Positions 17,123-25,311 of a stretch of DNA of 64,000 bases are shown here, one piece after another. The position numbers and the translations under genes are program-made. Positions within the stretch are counted from its first letter, which is position 1, and each line of letters starts with the position of its first letter. Under the pieces are notes generated by a model that worked only from the letters and a program-made list of their open reading frames with translations, had not been told where the DNA came from and ran no database searches. The stretch lies in contig NZ_JBHZGL010000015.1 in the NCBI RefSeq assembly GCF_051900415.1, positions 35,025 to 99,024 of the forward strand. The letters run 5' to 3'. This DNA is from Frateuria_A sp051900415. GTDB lineage: Bacteria > Pseudomonadota > Gammaproteobacteria > Xanthomonadales > Rhodanobacteraceae.

Positions 17123-19219
17123 ATGTTCAAACGTCTGCTGCTTCTTTGCGTGTTCACCCTCGGCCTGGCCGCCATCGGCTGGATCGTCTTGGGCTACGTC
17201 GGCAACAACCCGCTCGGCATGGCCGTCGCTTTGCTGATCGGCGTCTGCTACCTCGCCGGTGCATTCGAGCTTTTCCGCTACCGGCAGGCGACTGCGACGC
17301 TGCGCCAGGCGGTCGACGACCTGGCCGAGCCGCCTGCCGATCTCGGCCGCTGGGTCGATCGCGTGGCTCCGGGCCTGCGCCACGCGGTGCGCCTGCGTGT
17401 CGAGGGCGAGCGCGCCGCGCTGCCGGCGCCGGCGATGACGCCCTACCTGGTGGGCCTGCTGGTGCTGCTGGGCATGCTCGGCACCCTGCTCGGCATGATG
17501 GCCACGCTGCGCGGCACCGGCACGGCGCTCGGCAGCGCCAGCGACCTGCAGGCGATCCGCGGTTCGCTGGCCGCGCCGGTCAACGGCCTGGCCTTCGCCT
17601 TCGGCACCTCGATCGCCGGCGTCGCGAGCTCCGCCATGCTCGGCCTGCTATCCGCACTGGTGCGGCGCGAGCGGCTGCAGGCGGTACATGCGCTGGACGG
17701 GAAGATCGCCACCACGTTGCGCGTCCACTCACAGGCGCACCAGCGCGAGGAAGCCTTCCGCCTCTTGCAGCAGCAGGCCGCGGCGATGCCCGCGCTGGTC
17801 GACCGCCTGCAGGCGATGGCCACGGCACTGGAGCAGCAAAGCGCGGCCGCCCACGAGCGCCAGCACGCCGACCGCGAGGCGTTCCACCGCCACACCGAGG
17901 AGGCGTACACGCGCCTGGCGCGTTCGGTCGAACAATCGCTGCAGGCGAGCGTGACCGACAACGCGCGCACCGCCGGCAGCGTGCTGCAACCGGTGGTCGA
18001 ATCCACGCTGGCCAGCCTGGCCCGCGAGAGCGCCGCCATCCAGGCCAGCGTGGGCGAGGCCGTTCAGCGCCAGCTCGACGGACTCGCGAGCGGCTTCGAC
18101 ACCACGGCGCGGACGGTCACCGGCATCTGGAATGACGCGCTCGCACAGCATCGCCAGACCAATGAAGCCCATGCACAGGCACTGGGCGATGCCCTGGTCC
18201 GCTTCGCCGCCACGTTCGAGCAGCGCTCGTCCACCCTGCTCGATGGCGTTGCCGCGCGCCTGGATGCAAGCGCCGAGCGCACCGCCGAATCCTGGCAAAG
18301 CGCGCTTTCGAAACAGGACGCCGTCCATGCGGAACTGGCCGACCGCAACCGCCAGGCCTTGACCGCCGCCAGCGAAACATTCCAATCGCACGCGACCGCG
18401 CTGGTGCAGGCGGTCAACCGCTCCCACGTGGAACTGCAGTCGGCGCTGCAAGCGCGCGACGAGGAACGCCTGGCCGCCTGGGCGCAGAAACTCGATGCGC
18501 TCACCGCGGAACTCGGCGCCCGATGGCAAGCGGCCGGCGACGCCACCGCCAGCCGCCAGCAGGCCATCTGCGACACGTTGGAAGAAACCGCCGGCGCCAT
18601 CGCAACGCAAACCCAGGCCGCCGCCAGCCAGACCCTGGCCGAGATCGCCCGCCTGGTCGAAGCCGCCTCCGAGGCACCGCGCGTGGCCGCCGAAGTCGTC
18701 GGCGAGCTGCGCCAGAAATTGTCTGACAGCATGGTCCGCGATACCGCCATGCTGGAAGAACGCAGCCGCCTGCTGGCCACGCTGGAAACCCTGCTCGATG
18801 CGGTCAACCATGCCTCCACCGAGCAACGCAGCGCGGTCGATGCGCTGGTCAGCACCTCGGCCGAGCTGCTCGACCGCGTCGGCACCCGCTTCGCCGCGCA
18901 GATCGAAACCGAAACCGGCAAGCTCGACACCGCGGCCGCGCAGGTCACCGCCAGCGCCGTCGAAGTCGCCAGCCTGGGCGAAGCCTTCGGCGCCGGCGTG
19001 GCGCAGTTCGGCGCAGCCAACGATGCATTGATGGAACGCCTGCAGCAGATCGCCGGCGCGCTCGACGCCTCGCTCGCACGCAACGACGAACAGCTTGCCT
19101 ACTACGTGGCGCAGGCCAGGGAAGTGGTCGAGCTCAGCGTGCTCTCGCAACAGCAGATCATTGCCGACATGCAGCAGCTCGCCGGCCGCCGCGCGCCCGG
19201 CAAGGCGGCCAAGGCATGA
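17123..19219 (+). CDS. DUF802 protein: MotA/ExbB-like membrane core with very long coiled-coil tail
   Basis: 698 residues. Four membrane segments: about 4-24, 31-50, 107-127 and 152-180. Segment 3 reads LVLLGMLGTLLGMMATLRG and segment 4 GLAFAFGTSIAGVASSAMLG, matching the paired pore helices of MotA/TolQ/ExbB proteins (GxLGTxxGM; small residues and Thr/Ser lining the fourth helix). Residues 190-690 are an almost unbroken Ala/Gln/Glu/Arg-rich coiled coil. Such a tail on a MotA-type core is the ZorA plan. With the MotB-like partner downstream it should form an inner-membrane stator. Family name DUF802; function not established. One base-composition regime throughout, so probably a core gene. Confidence 0.85.
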   Translation: MFKRLLLLCVFTLGLAAIGWIVLGYVGNNPLGMAVALLIGVCYLAGAFELFRYRQATATLRQAVDDLAEPPADLGRWVDRVAPGLRHAVRLRVEGERAALPAPAMTPYLVGLLVLLGMLGTLLGMMATLRGTGTALGSASDLQAIRGSLAAPVNGLAFAFGTSIAGVASSAMLGLLSALVRRERLQAVHALDGKIATTLRVHSQAHQREEAFRLLQQQAAAMPALVDRLQAMATALEQQSAAAHERQHADREAFHRHTEEAYTRLARSVEQSLQASVTDNARTAGSVLQPVVESTLASLARESAAIQASVGEAVQRQLDGLASGFDTTARTVTGIWNDALAQHRQTNEAHAQALGDALVRFAATFEQRSSTLLDGVAARLDASAERTAESWQSALSKQDAVHAELADRNRQALTAASETFQSHATALVQAVNRSHVELQSALQARDEERLAAWAQKLDALTAELGARWQAAGDATASRQQAICDTLEETAGAIATQTQAAASQTLAEIARLVEAASEAPRVAAEVVGELRQKLSDSMVRDTAMLEERSRLLATLETLLDAVNHASTEQRSAVDALVSTSAELLDRVGTRFAAQIETETGKLDTAAAQVTASAVEVASLGEAFGAGVAQFGAANDALMERLQQIAGALDASLARNDEQLAYYVAQAREVVELSVLSQQQIIADMQQLAGRRAPGKAAKA

Positions 19220-19232
19220 ACGCCCTTTCCCA

Positions 19233-19314
19233 CCCCTGCAGGAACCCGCTTGCGGGCGATGCTCTCCTCACAGACCTGCGAAAATCATCGCCCGCAAGCG
19301 GGCTCCTGCAAGCA
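19233..19314. repeat. REP-like inverted repeat inside the DUF802-OmpA operon
   Basis: CTGCAGGAACCCGCTTGCGGGCGAT at the left is mirrored by ATCGCCCGCAAGCGGGCTCCTGCA at the right, with about 30 bases between (arms described by their ends; core CCGCTTGCGGGCGAT). It fills the only sizeable gap of the operon and could lower expression of the two downstream genes or protect the upstream mRNA. Confidence 0.8.
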
Positions 19315-19343
19315 TCCGCGAGGCGGTCGTCCGGCGGCATGCC

Positions 19344-19997
19344 ATGAGCCACGAAGTCGAGTTCGAGGGCGAATCCACCGCTCCCATCTGGGCCTTCGGC
19401 GACCTGATGTCGGTACTGCTGGGCGCGTTCGTACTTATCCTGGTCGGCGTCATCGGCGTGCAGCTGCAGCTCTCGCACAAGCTGGAGGTGGCTGAGAAAC
19501 AGCGCCTGGCCGAGCAGCAACGTCGCACCACGCTGGAACAGGCGCTGGCCACGCCGCTGGCACAGGGCCGCGTGACCCTGGTCAACGGCCGCATCGGCAT
19601 CCGCGGCAACCTGCTGTTTGCGCTCAACTCCGACCAGTTGCAACCCGAAGGCCGCGAGCTCATCCGGAGCCTTGCCGCGCCGCTCGCGCAGTACCTGCAA
19701 TCGCGCGACGAACTGCTGATGGTCAGCGGCTTCACCGACGACCAGCCGGTGCACGGCGACAACCGCCAGTTCGCCGACAACTGGGAGCTCTCCGCCCAGC
19801 GCGCACTGACCGTCACCCGCGCGCTGATCGCCGCCGGCGTGCCTGCCAACGCGGTGTTCGCCGCGGCCTTCGGCGCGCAGCAGCCGGTCAGCGCCAATGC
19901 CGACGAAACCGGACGGGCAAAAAACCGCCGCGTGGAAATCGCCCCGATCCCGCGCTCCTCGGCCGCCAACGCCACGCCGACCACCGATGCGCACTGA
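19344..19997 (+). CDS. OmpA/MotB-like peptidoglycan-binding protein (stator partner)
   Basis: 217 residues from ATG 19344. One membrane helix at about 15-40 begins IWAFGDLMSVLLGAFVLIL; Asp20 in the F-x-DLM context is the position of the ion-binding plug aspartate of MotB/PomB/ZorB. A short coiled linker (50-70) leads to an OmpA-like domain (about 78-200) with GFTDDQPV, NWELSAQRALTVTRALIAAG and GRAKNRRVEI, the peptidoglycan-binding signature. It should anchor the DUF802 channel to the cell wall. It follows DUF802 after a REP-like palindrome and overlaps the DUF2894 gene by 11 bases. Confidence 0.9.
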   Translation: MSHEVEFEGESTAPIWAFGDLMSVLLGAFVLILVGVIGVQLQLSHKLEVAEKQRLAEQQRRTTLEQALATPLAQGRVTLVNGRIGIRGNLLFALNSDQLQPEGRELIRSLAAPLAQYLQSRDELLMVSGFTDDQPVHGDNRQFADNWELSAQRALTVTRALIAAGVPANAVFAAAFGAQQPVSANADETGRAKNRRVEIAPIPRSSAANATPTTDAH

Positions 19998-20505
19998 CGC
20001 CACCGCCACCATCCACGCGCAGTTGATCGCGGCGCTGGAAAGGCGCGCCGCCGCCCTCGACGGTGAGGCGCGTCGCGCGCTGGAGGCGCGGCTGGCCGAG
20101 CTGCGTGCCGCCCCCACCGAGGCCCCCGATACCACCGCAGCCACGTCGCCCGCGGGCCCACTGCGCGAACTTCTCGACCACCTCGCCGACGGGACCTGCG
20201 CCGACCGCGCCGCCTATCCGGACATCCCCGCGCTCGCCGACTTCCGCCAGCTCTGGTCAACCCTTCGCGCCGAGAGCCAACTGCAGCAATCGGTGGCCCA
20301 CGTCCCCACCGACGCCGGCCCGCTCAACTCCACCGCGCTCGCCAGCCGCGCCATCGCGCTGATGCGCGAGCTGTCGCCGGCTTACCTGAGGTCGTTCCTG
20401 GCCTATGTCGATGAGCTGTCGTGGCTGGACAACCTCGGCAGCGTGGGCGCTGCCGCCACCGCCGGCGCGCCGGCGACCAGGAAGCGTGCCCGCCGTAAGC
20501 CGTAA
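19987..20505 (+). CDS. DUF2894-family protein, last gene of motor-like operon
   Basis: 172 residues from ATG 19987, inside the end of the OmpA-like gene (11-base overlap, translational coupling). The N-terminal helix is Ala/Arg/Glu-rich, followed by a disordered Pro/Thr linker, then a conserved core LADFRQLWSTLRAESQLQQS ... ALASRAIALMRELSPAYLRS and a basic tail (KRARRKP). Soluble, with no membrane segment. It matches DUF2894, which is found in this fixed four-gene order. Function unknown; probably a cytosolic partner of the DUF802 tail (inference). Confidence 0.8.
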   Translation: MRTDATATIHAQLIAALERRAAALDGEARRALEARLAELRAAPTEAPDTTAATSPAGPLRELLDHLADGTCADRAAYPDIPALADFRQLWSTLRAESQLQQSVAHVPTDAGPLNSTALASRAIALMRELSPAYLRSFLAYVDELSWLDNLGSVGAAATAGAPATRKRARRKP

Positions 20506-20563
20506 CGTTCGGTGACGGCAGGGCCGACCGACCGCCTCCAGTCGCCCGATTTCCTCCAGTCGG

Positions 20564-21071
20564 GTGCGGAGTTGCACAGCGGTCGTCGCCTGGCCGACAG
20601 CTCGCGTCCGGCTCCCCGGCGTCTCGGATGCCGGCACCTACTGGGCCATCGGCGCCTCCACCCTGATCGACAAATGCCAGGATTGGCCGTGGCGACCGGC
20701 GCTCGATCGCGGGCTGGAGACGCGCACCCGGGTTCATGCGCTGATGGTGCAGAACGAGTTTGACCCGTCCACGCCTTATTCGGAGGCGTTCAAGGACAGG
20801 CACCAGGGTGGCCATGCGGTGCGCATGTTGCTGGTCGACAACGCCACCACCCACGCGGCCATGTTCGACAACAACCCCTGCACCACCGACGCAATCGGCC
20901 TATCTGAACACCGGCGTGATGCCCGCCCGCGACGTGATCTGCCAGGCCCAGCCGATGCACTCCTTCGCGATGCGGGACGCGGTGACCTACGAATACGGTC
21001 ATTCGACGTTCGGCTGGTGGCTGCCGCCCCCGCCGAACGTCCATCAGGTGAGCTGGCGGCTGGTGCCCTGA
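20564..21071 (+). pseudogene. Degraded C-terminal fragment of a TAP-like alpha/beta hydrolase
   Basis: One frame carries CQDWPWRP, then VHALMVQNEFDPSTPYSEAF and LVDNATTHAAMFDNNPCTTD, the C-terminal pattern of tripeptidyl-aminopeptidase-like S33 hydrolases (the conserved Asp of the D-P-x-T-P motif and a histidine). Near 20895 the homology moves to another frame (AYLNTGVMPARDVICQAQPMH ... WWLPPPPNVHQVSWRLVP, stop at 21071). The nucleophile half is missing. So this is a 3' remnant with at least one frameshift. It lies directly after DUF2894 and is not part of that operon's function. Confidence 0.65.
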
Positions 21072-21278
21072 GCCGACAACGGAAACCTTCCACGGGTGGA
21101 GGTCAGGATGGTGGCCTCCACCCACCTTCGCTGATTCGCCCCTTCAGAGTCAGATAACCGACTACGTCCTTTCGAGCCACCGACCATTCGGGCCAGTGCC
21201 ATGGCCTTGTTAAACTCCTGCCCGCCCGCTGCGCGGCTTTCCGACGCGCATCCACGGCTGGATGACAGGAGGCGGGAC

Positions 21279-21851
21279 GTGAAGGTCTGGGAACTGAAGA
21301 GCGGCTCAGTGAATGATTACGCGCCGCTGGTTTTTACCGAAGACCAGGACATCGAATCGGGAATGTTCGACGCCTCCGGCAAGGCAATGTCCTGGTCGAA
21401 GAAACCGAAGATCGAAGTATTCGTCGAGCCTGGAATGGGGAAGCCCAAACCACTGGCGGATATAAGCGCCCTGACCCCGGGCGCGCTCGCCATGAGCGAC
21501 AAGGCAAAGGCGGCATTCGAGGTTTTTCTTTCTCGATTCGGGCAATTCCTGGAAATGGATTGCGACGGGAGCTCGCGCTGGTTCTATAACGTGACGAATG
21601 TCGTTTCCTGTATCGACAAGGCGCGATCGACCAAGCGTCCGAGCGGCTCGATCGTCAAGGAAGCATTCCGTGCGGGCCGGGTACCGGTCGGCGAAGCGGT
21701 CTTCAAGGATCCGCTGACGGCGGCCGCCTCCATCTACGTCAACGATCCGGGCAAGGCAGCCCTCGAAAGGATCATCACCGACGCCGCCATCATCGGCATG
21801 ACCTTCGTGGAACCGGGGCCGCCGCCGAAAAAACCACGCCCCCGGGCCTGA
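21279..21851 (+). CDS. Imm11-like (DUF1629) immunity protein
   Basis: 190 residues from GTG 21279, chosen because AGGAGG lies 7 bases upstream; the open frame runs further up to 21201 without an RBS. MKVWELKSGSVNDYAPLVF, DCDGSSRWFYNVTNVVSCID and the ending IYVNDPGKAALERIITDAAIIGMTFVEP follow the Imm11/DUF1629 family: an N-terminal module, the 'F-N-V-T-N-V' strand and the terminal 'TGxxF' element. Such proteins neutralise polymorphic toxins. No toxin gene adjoins it; upstream is a hydrolase remnant and downstream are repeats. GC is lower than its neighbours, suggesting transfer. Family call from memory of motifs. Confidence 0.65.
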   Translation: MKVWELKSGSVNDYAPLVFTEDQDIESGMFDASGKAMSWSKKPKIEVFVEPGMGKPKPLADISALTPGALAMSDKAKAAFEVFLSRFGQFLEMDCDGSSRWFYNVTNVVSCIDKARSTKRPSGSIVKEAFRAGRVPVGEAVFKDPLTAAASIYVNDPGKAALERIITDAAIIGMTFVEPGPPPKKPRPRA

Positions 21852-21854
21852 GAA

Positions 21855-22056
21855 AGCCGGCCTCTCCGGGGGGAGAGGGGGCGGTTGCCGCCACAGAGAC
21901 TGGCGTGAGGTTTCAACGTGGCCGGATCAGCGCCCTCTCCCATCTGGGAAGAGGGTTGGGGTGAGGGGCCGGGGCTCGCGGGAAGTACCCATTGTTGACT
22001 GTCGTGGGAGCGCACCTGGGGAGATGGCGGTCGCGCACAGGTGCGCTCCTACAGTG
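21855..22056. repeat. Two extragenic repeats: CTCTCC/GGAGAGG type and REP-like palindrome
   Basis: CCTCTCCGGGGGGAGAGG at 21862 and CCCTCTCCCATCTGGGAAGAGGGTTGGGGTGAGGGGC... near 21930-21970 belong to the same family as the array at 63607-64000 (shared GAGAGGGTTGGGGTGAGGGG and GGGGCTCGCG). A REP-like element with GGAGCGCACCTG and CAGGTGCGCTCCTA follows at about 22008-22055. Together they occupy most of the 364-base gap before the SRPBCC gene. Confidence 0.75.
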
Positions 22057-22104
22057 GCATCTCGGACACCCGAGGCAAGCCTGCCCTCACCCCGGAAATC
22101 AACG

Positions 22105-22135
22105 GACGAGATAACCAGACCGTACGGTTATCTCG
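22105..22135. terminator. Perfect 11-bp hairpin, terminator-like
   Basis: ACGAGATAACC (22105-22115) pairs with GGTTATCTCGT (22125-22135), loop 9 bases, followed by TTTCC. It lies about 80 bases past the stop of the SRPBCC gene (minus strand) and may end that operon. Confidence 0.5.
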
Positions 22136-22215
22136 TTTCCGTTTCCGCGCACGGGGTCGATGCGACTGCAACGCTGCAGCGGCCGTGGGGACAGCTAATC
22201 CAGTGCAATCGCAAA

Positions 22216-22704
22216 CTACTTCATCGACGCAACGTGCTCGACCAATTGGTCGAGGGCGATATCGGTCCCCTCTTTCCAACCGGATTCCTTGTTGGCGGCC
22301 ACATCGGCCTCGTTCCGGTGGAGCGCCGTGAAGACGTAGCGCGTCCCCTTTCCCTTCGGCTCCAGCGTCATGATCGCGGTAATCGGAACGTCGTCGAAGA
22401 CGGCCGGGCGATAGCCGGGGAACAACATGGACGTCCAGACCAATCGCTCCATCGGGACGACGTCAAGGAAACAGCCGAGGTTGGGCACCTCCCGACCGTC
22501 CCCGACTGCGATGTCGATGCCGAAGACGCCGCCCGGACGCAGGTCCATCTCGCAGCGCGCCACGCGTCCCCAGGCCTTGGGCATGTACCACTCCTTGACG
22601 TGCTCCGGCTGGGTCAAGGCCTCCCACACCAGTCGCGGCGGTGCGTCGACGAACCGTTCGAAGACGATGTCGAGCGTGGGATCGAATGCAGATGGCTTGC
22701 TCAT
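22216..22704 (-). CDS. SRPBCC/AHSA1-domain protein
   Basis: 162 residues from ATG 22704. The AHSA1 (activator of Hsp90 homolog-like) START-fold pattern is clear: FERFVDAPPRLVWEALTQPE, WYMPKAWGRVARCEMDLRPG, and the C-terminal helix GWKEGTDIALDQLVEHV. Cytosolic; it probably binds a hydrophobic ligand. ATG overlaps the stop of the ArsR-type gene (4 bases), an arrangement seen very widely, in which the HTH protein controls the pair. Specific ligand unknown. Confidence 0.9.
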   Translation of the reverse strand: MSKPSAFDPTLDIVFERFVDAPPRLVWEALTQPEHVKEWYMPKAWGRVARCEMDLRPGGVFGIDIAVGDGREVPNLGCFLDVVPMERLVWTSMLFPGYRPAVFDDVPITAIMTLEPKGKGTRYVFTALHRNEADVAANKESGWKEGTDIALDQLVEHVASMK

Positions 22705-23042
22705 GCTTGCGATTCCTTTTCCTTGAGTTGTCTGACGTACAGGTCGAATCGGTCGAGACGGGATTCCCACAACTGACGCCGCTCGGCGAGCCAGTCCTCG
22801 GCGGCCTTGAACTTCTCCGGTGCGATCTCGTAGGTCCGCACCCTTCCCTGCTTGCTCGATCTCACCAGGCGGCTGCGTTCGAGCACGGACAGGTGCTGCA
22901 CGAACGAGGGGAGCTTCATGTCGAACGGCGCGGCCAGCTCGCTGACCGTCGCAGGGCCACTGAACAACTGCTCCAGGACCTTTCGTCGGGTCGCGTTGGA
23001 CAGGGCGTAAAACACGTCGTCAACCGCGGCAGCTTGGGTCAT
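22701..23042 (-). CDS. ArsR/SmtB-family HTH regulator
   Basis: 113 residues. Winged HTH: DDVFYALSNATRRKVLEQLF, then PATVSELAAPFDMKLPSFVQ, HLSVLERSRLVRSSKQGRV. It lacks the cysteine-rich metal sites of true ArsR, as usual for the subgroup paired with SRPBCC proteins. It is the first gene of a two-gene operon with the AHSA1-like gene and presumably represses it. Upstream is a gene-poor 480-base region. Confidence 0.9.
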   Translation of the reverse strand: MTQAAAVDDVFYALSNATRRKVLEQLFSGPATVSELAAPFDMKLPSFVQHLSVLERSRLVRSSKQGRVRTYEIAPEKFKAAEDWLAERRQLWESRLDRFDLYVRQLKEKESQA

Positions 23043-23426
23043 CTCGATGCGGCACCTAATGGGCGGATCCGGTCCGGCGGCCGCAGTCTGGCAGCCGCCT
23101 TTACTTAGGTCAACACCTAAGTTTTAGCTCGACCCACTCGTGAGCCAGGCCCAGCCGCGGCCCAGTTCAACCGCTCCGTTTACGCGTGGCCATGCCGTGG
23201 ATCGGTACGCCTTCAGCCACGGAAGCGCTGGTCGATAGCATCAGACACTTCCCGTCAACCGCGTAGGGGAAATTCCCGTCCCGTGCAGGATGTGACCGCC
23301 AACGCGTTCGCCTGCCCGAGCACATCGGGTTTTTGTGTGACGTAGTTCGCATCGCCCTCGTCGAATGCGTCGGGCCATTCGGCCTTTTCTGCCAACGTGG
23401 TCATAAATCTGCGGTTCAGGCGCTCC
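23043..23426. other. Gene-free stretch upstream of the beta-helix leader
   Basis: About 380 bases containing the ArsR-type promoter region (a run with ACTTAGGTCAACACCTAAGTTT, the arms ACTTAGGT / ACCTAAGT at about 23103-23122 form an inverted repeat, a candidate operator). Beyond that I see only short frames without family features. Confidence 0.4.
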
Positions 23427-23522
23427 TGTCGAGCTTGCTCAGGCATGTGAAGGCTGTGCATTTTTGTCGTGAGCTTCGCGTGACGAAGTTTGCCCGACAA
23501 AACGACCTGAGACCTGCCTAAA
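23427..23522 (+). promoter_or_regulatory. Leader conserved between the two beta-helix genes
   Basis: The ~95 bases before the ATG at 23523 (from GTCGAGCTTGCTCAGG to the start codon, including GCATTTTTGTCGTGAGCTTC and CCCGACAA..CGACCTGAGA) recur with about 80% identity at 43318-43416 before the paralogous gene. Conservation outside the coding region implies a shared promoter or 5' UTR signal, or a recent duplication. Confidence 0.65.
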
Positions 23523-24704
23523 ATGAACGTTTCCGTTAAGAATCAAAAGATTGCGACCGCCTCTCGTACGTCCGTCACCGCAAAGCGCTTTGTGAAGAAG
23601 CCGTTGATGCTGGCGTTCGCTGCCCTGGCCCTTTCGGCCGTCGCCGCCCCCTCGTTTGCCGCCAACTGGTGGAACCCCAAGCCGCACACCGTCATCGGCG
23701 GCGCCTATGTGAACGTGCACCAGAAGGGTGCCCTGGGCAACGGCGTGCATGACGACACCGCCGCCATCCAGGCCGCGGTCGACTCGCTGCCGACCTCCGG
23801 CGGCACGGTGTTCGTCCCGGCCGGCCACTACATGGTCAACGCCACCAAGCCGATCAAGCTGCGCTCGCACACCCGCCTGAAGCTCGACCCGGCGGCCACC
23901 CTGGAAGTGATCCCGACCAGCGCCGGCCGCTACATGGTCATCCAGATCTACAACGCTACCGACGTGCGCGTGGTCGGCGGCAACCTGGTCGGTGACCGCG
24001 TCAAGCACAAGGGCACCACGGGCGAGTGGGGCTACGGCATCAACGTCACCGCCTCGAAGAACGTGGTGCTGAAGAACATCAACCTGTCCAACTTCTGGGG
24101 CGACGGCATCTGGGTCGGCGCCAAGGACGTCGGTCGCGAGCACGTGCGTTCGGACTACGTGACCATCAACGGCATCGTGTCCAGCAACAACCGCCGCCAG
24201 GGCATGTCGATCGGCCCGTCGCAGCACGTCTACATCGTCAACAGCACGTTCCAGAACACCAAAGGCACGCTGCCCGAGGCGGGCGTCGACATCGAGCCGA
24301 TGAGCGAAGGCCTGACCAACACCATCCGCCTGGAGAACAACAAGTTCCTCGGCAACAACGGCAACGGCATCGAGATGCACGCCCACATCTCCGACATCGC
24401 CATCGTCGGCAACACGATGAAGGGCAACCGCGGCTTCGGCGTGCTCGGCGTGTCCGCCCCGGGCGTGACCGTCACCGGCAACACCATGACCGAGAACGGC
24501 CTGGCCGGCGTGCGCCCGAGCGGCAAGTCGCATGACTGGTCGATCACCGGCAACACGCTCAAGTACAACAGCACCCGCTACATGTCGGCGACCAAGAGCG
24601 GCGGTTCGCTCAGCCGCGACCTGCAGTTCGGCGCCAACACCTACAACATCAAGGTGTCGAACAACCTCTTCTCCAACGCCAAGTACAACACCTACACCCG
24701 CTAA
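23523..24704 (+). CDS. Secreted right-handed parallel beta-helix protein (pectate-lyase superfamily fold), copy 1
   Basis: 393 residues. An unusually long signal region covers 1-47: a basic stretch, then KKPLMLAFAALALSAVAAPS with cleavage after SFA. The pectate-lyase-3-like opening GALGNGVHDDTAAIQAAVDS and GGTVFVPAGHYMV is followed by many beta-helix coils (TGNTMTENGLAGV, VGNTMKGNRGFGV, SNNLFSNAKYN). A second copy lies at 43417-44601 with about 85% identity, a shared leader and a shared terminator. It is extracellular or cell-surface; likely polysaccharide binding or cleavage. The catalytic residues of characterised lyases cannot be assigned by eye. Confidence 0.85.
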   Translation: MNVSVKNQKIATASRTSVTAKRFVKKPLMLAFAALALSAVAAPSFAANWWNPKPHTVIGGAYVNVHQKGALGNGVHDDTAAIQAAVDSLPTSGGTVFVPAGHYMVNATKPIKLRSHTRLKLDPAATLEVIPTSAGRYMVIQIYNATDVRVVGGNLVGDRVKHKGTTGEWGYGINVTASKNVVLKNINLSNFWGDGIWVGAKDVGREHVRSDYVTINGIVSSNNRRQGMSIGPSQHVYIVNSTFQNTKGTLPEAGVDIEPMSEGLTNTIRLENNKFLGNNGNGIEMHAHISDIAIVGNTMKGNRGFGVLGVSAPGVTVTGNTMTENGLAGVRPSGKSHDWSITGNTLKYNSTRYMSATKSGGSLSRDLQFGANTYNIKVSNNLFSNAKYNTYTR

Positions 24705-24724
24705 GCATCAGCTGGGTACTCCGC

Positions 24725-24755
24725 GGGGCAGCCTTCTGGCTGCCCCTTTTTTTTT
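24725..24755 (+). terminator. Rho-independent terminator of beta-helix gene, copy 1
   Basis: GGGGCAGCC-TTCT-GGCTGCCCC followed by nine Ts. The identical hairpin follows copy 2 at 44623-44652. Confidence 0.95.
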
Positions 24756-24875
24756 GCGCTTCGCGTCGCACGAGCCGGACCATGCGATCGGCCTGACCAG
24801 GATCAAGGCGGTCATCGACGGGGTAAGAAAACATCGCGCACGTCAAAGCGATACGCCTGAAAGGGGCCCGTAACG

Positions 24876-25115
24876 ATGGAATTCCATATCGCACTCACCG
24901 ATGCCAGCCCCCGCCCCGAGGTCGTTCAGGACGCCATGTTCGATATCGACCCGAGCGCACTGGTCGACCTGGACATGAGCGGACTGGTCATGCGGATCTC
25001 GTCCTGGGTTCCCGTGCGGGACCTGGTCGAGGTACTGCAGCACACCGGCTGGGCGGTGACGCAGGAACAGGTGGTGCAGTTGCCCAGCATCTGTTGCGGT
25101 GGCTGTTCGGGCTGA
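24876..25115 (+). CDS. Small conserved protein ending in a CCGGCSG motif
   Basis: 79 residues, MEFHIALTDASPRPEVVQDA..., acidic and probably one compact alpha/beta domain, ending PSICCGGCSG. A paired-cysteine tail of this kind recurs in small proteins of Xanthomonadales and could bind a metal or redox partner (inference). The ATG at 24876 follows AAAGGGGCCCG (a purine-rich RBS). It stands between the beta-helix terminator and a REP-like element. Confidence 0.65.
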   Translation: MEFHIALTDASPRPEVVQDAMFDIDPSALVDLDMSGLVMRISSWVPVRDLVEVLQHTGWAVTQEQVVQLPSICCGGCSG

Positions 25116-25135
25116 CGACGGACGGGTTCTGCTTC

Positions 25136-25233
25136 GGGCTCTTTGCAGGAGCGCACCTGTGCGCGACCACCATGCCGGGCCTCGCGGCACCACCGAACAT
25201 GGCGGTCGCGCACGGGTGCGCTCCTACAAGTGA
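25136..25233. repeat. REP-like inverted repeat
   Basis: GGAGCGCACCTGTGCGCGACC on the left (20 bases of it the shared core) mirrors GGTCGCGCACGGGTGCGCTCC on the right across a 50-base spacer. It lies at the 3' ends of two convergent genes (24876-25115 and 25312-25728). Confidence 0.85.
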
Positions 25234-25311
25234 GGTTTCGCGGCACGCGTTGCCTTTACCTCCTCGGCCATGTCCGGCTTGCAGACCGGTAACGTGCCCT
25301 GGCCGCAAGCC

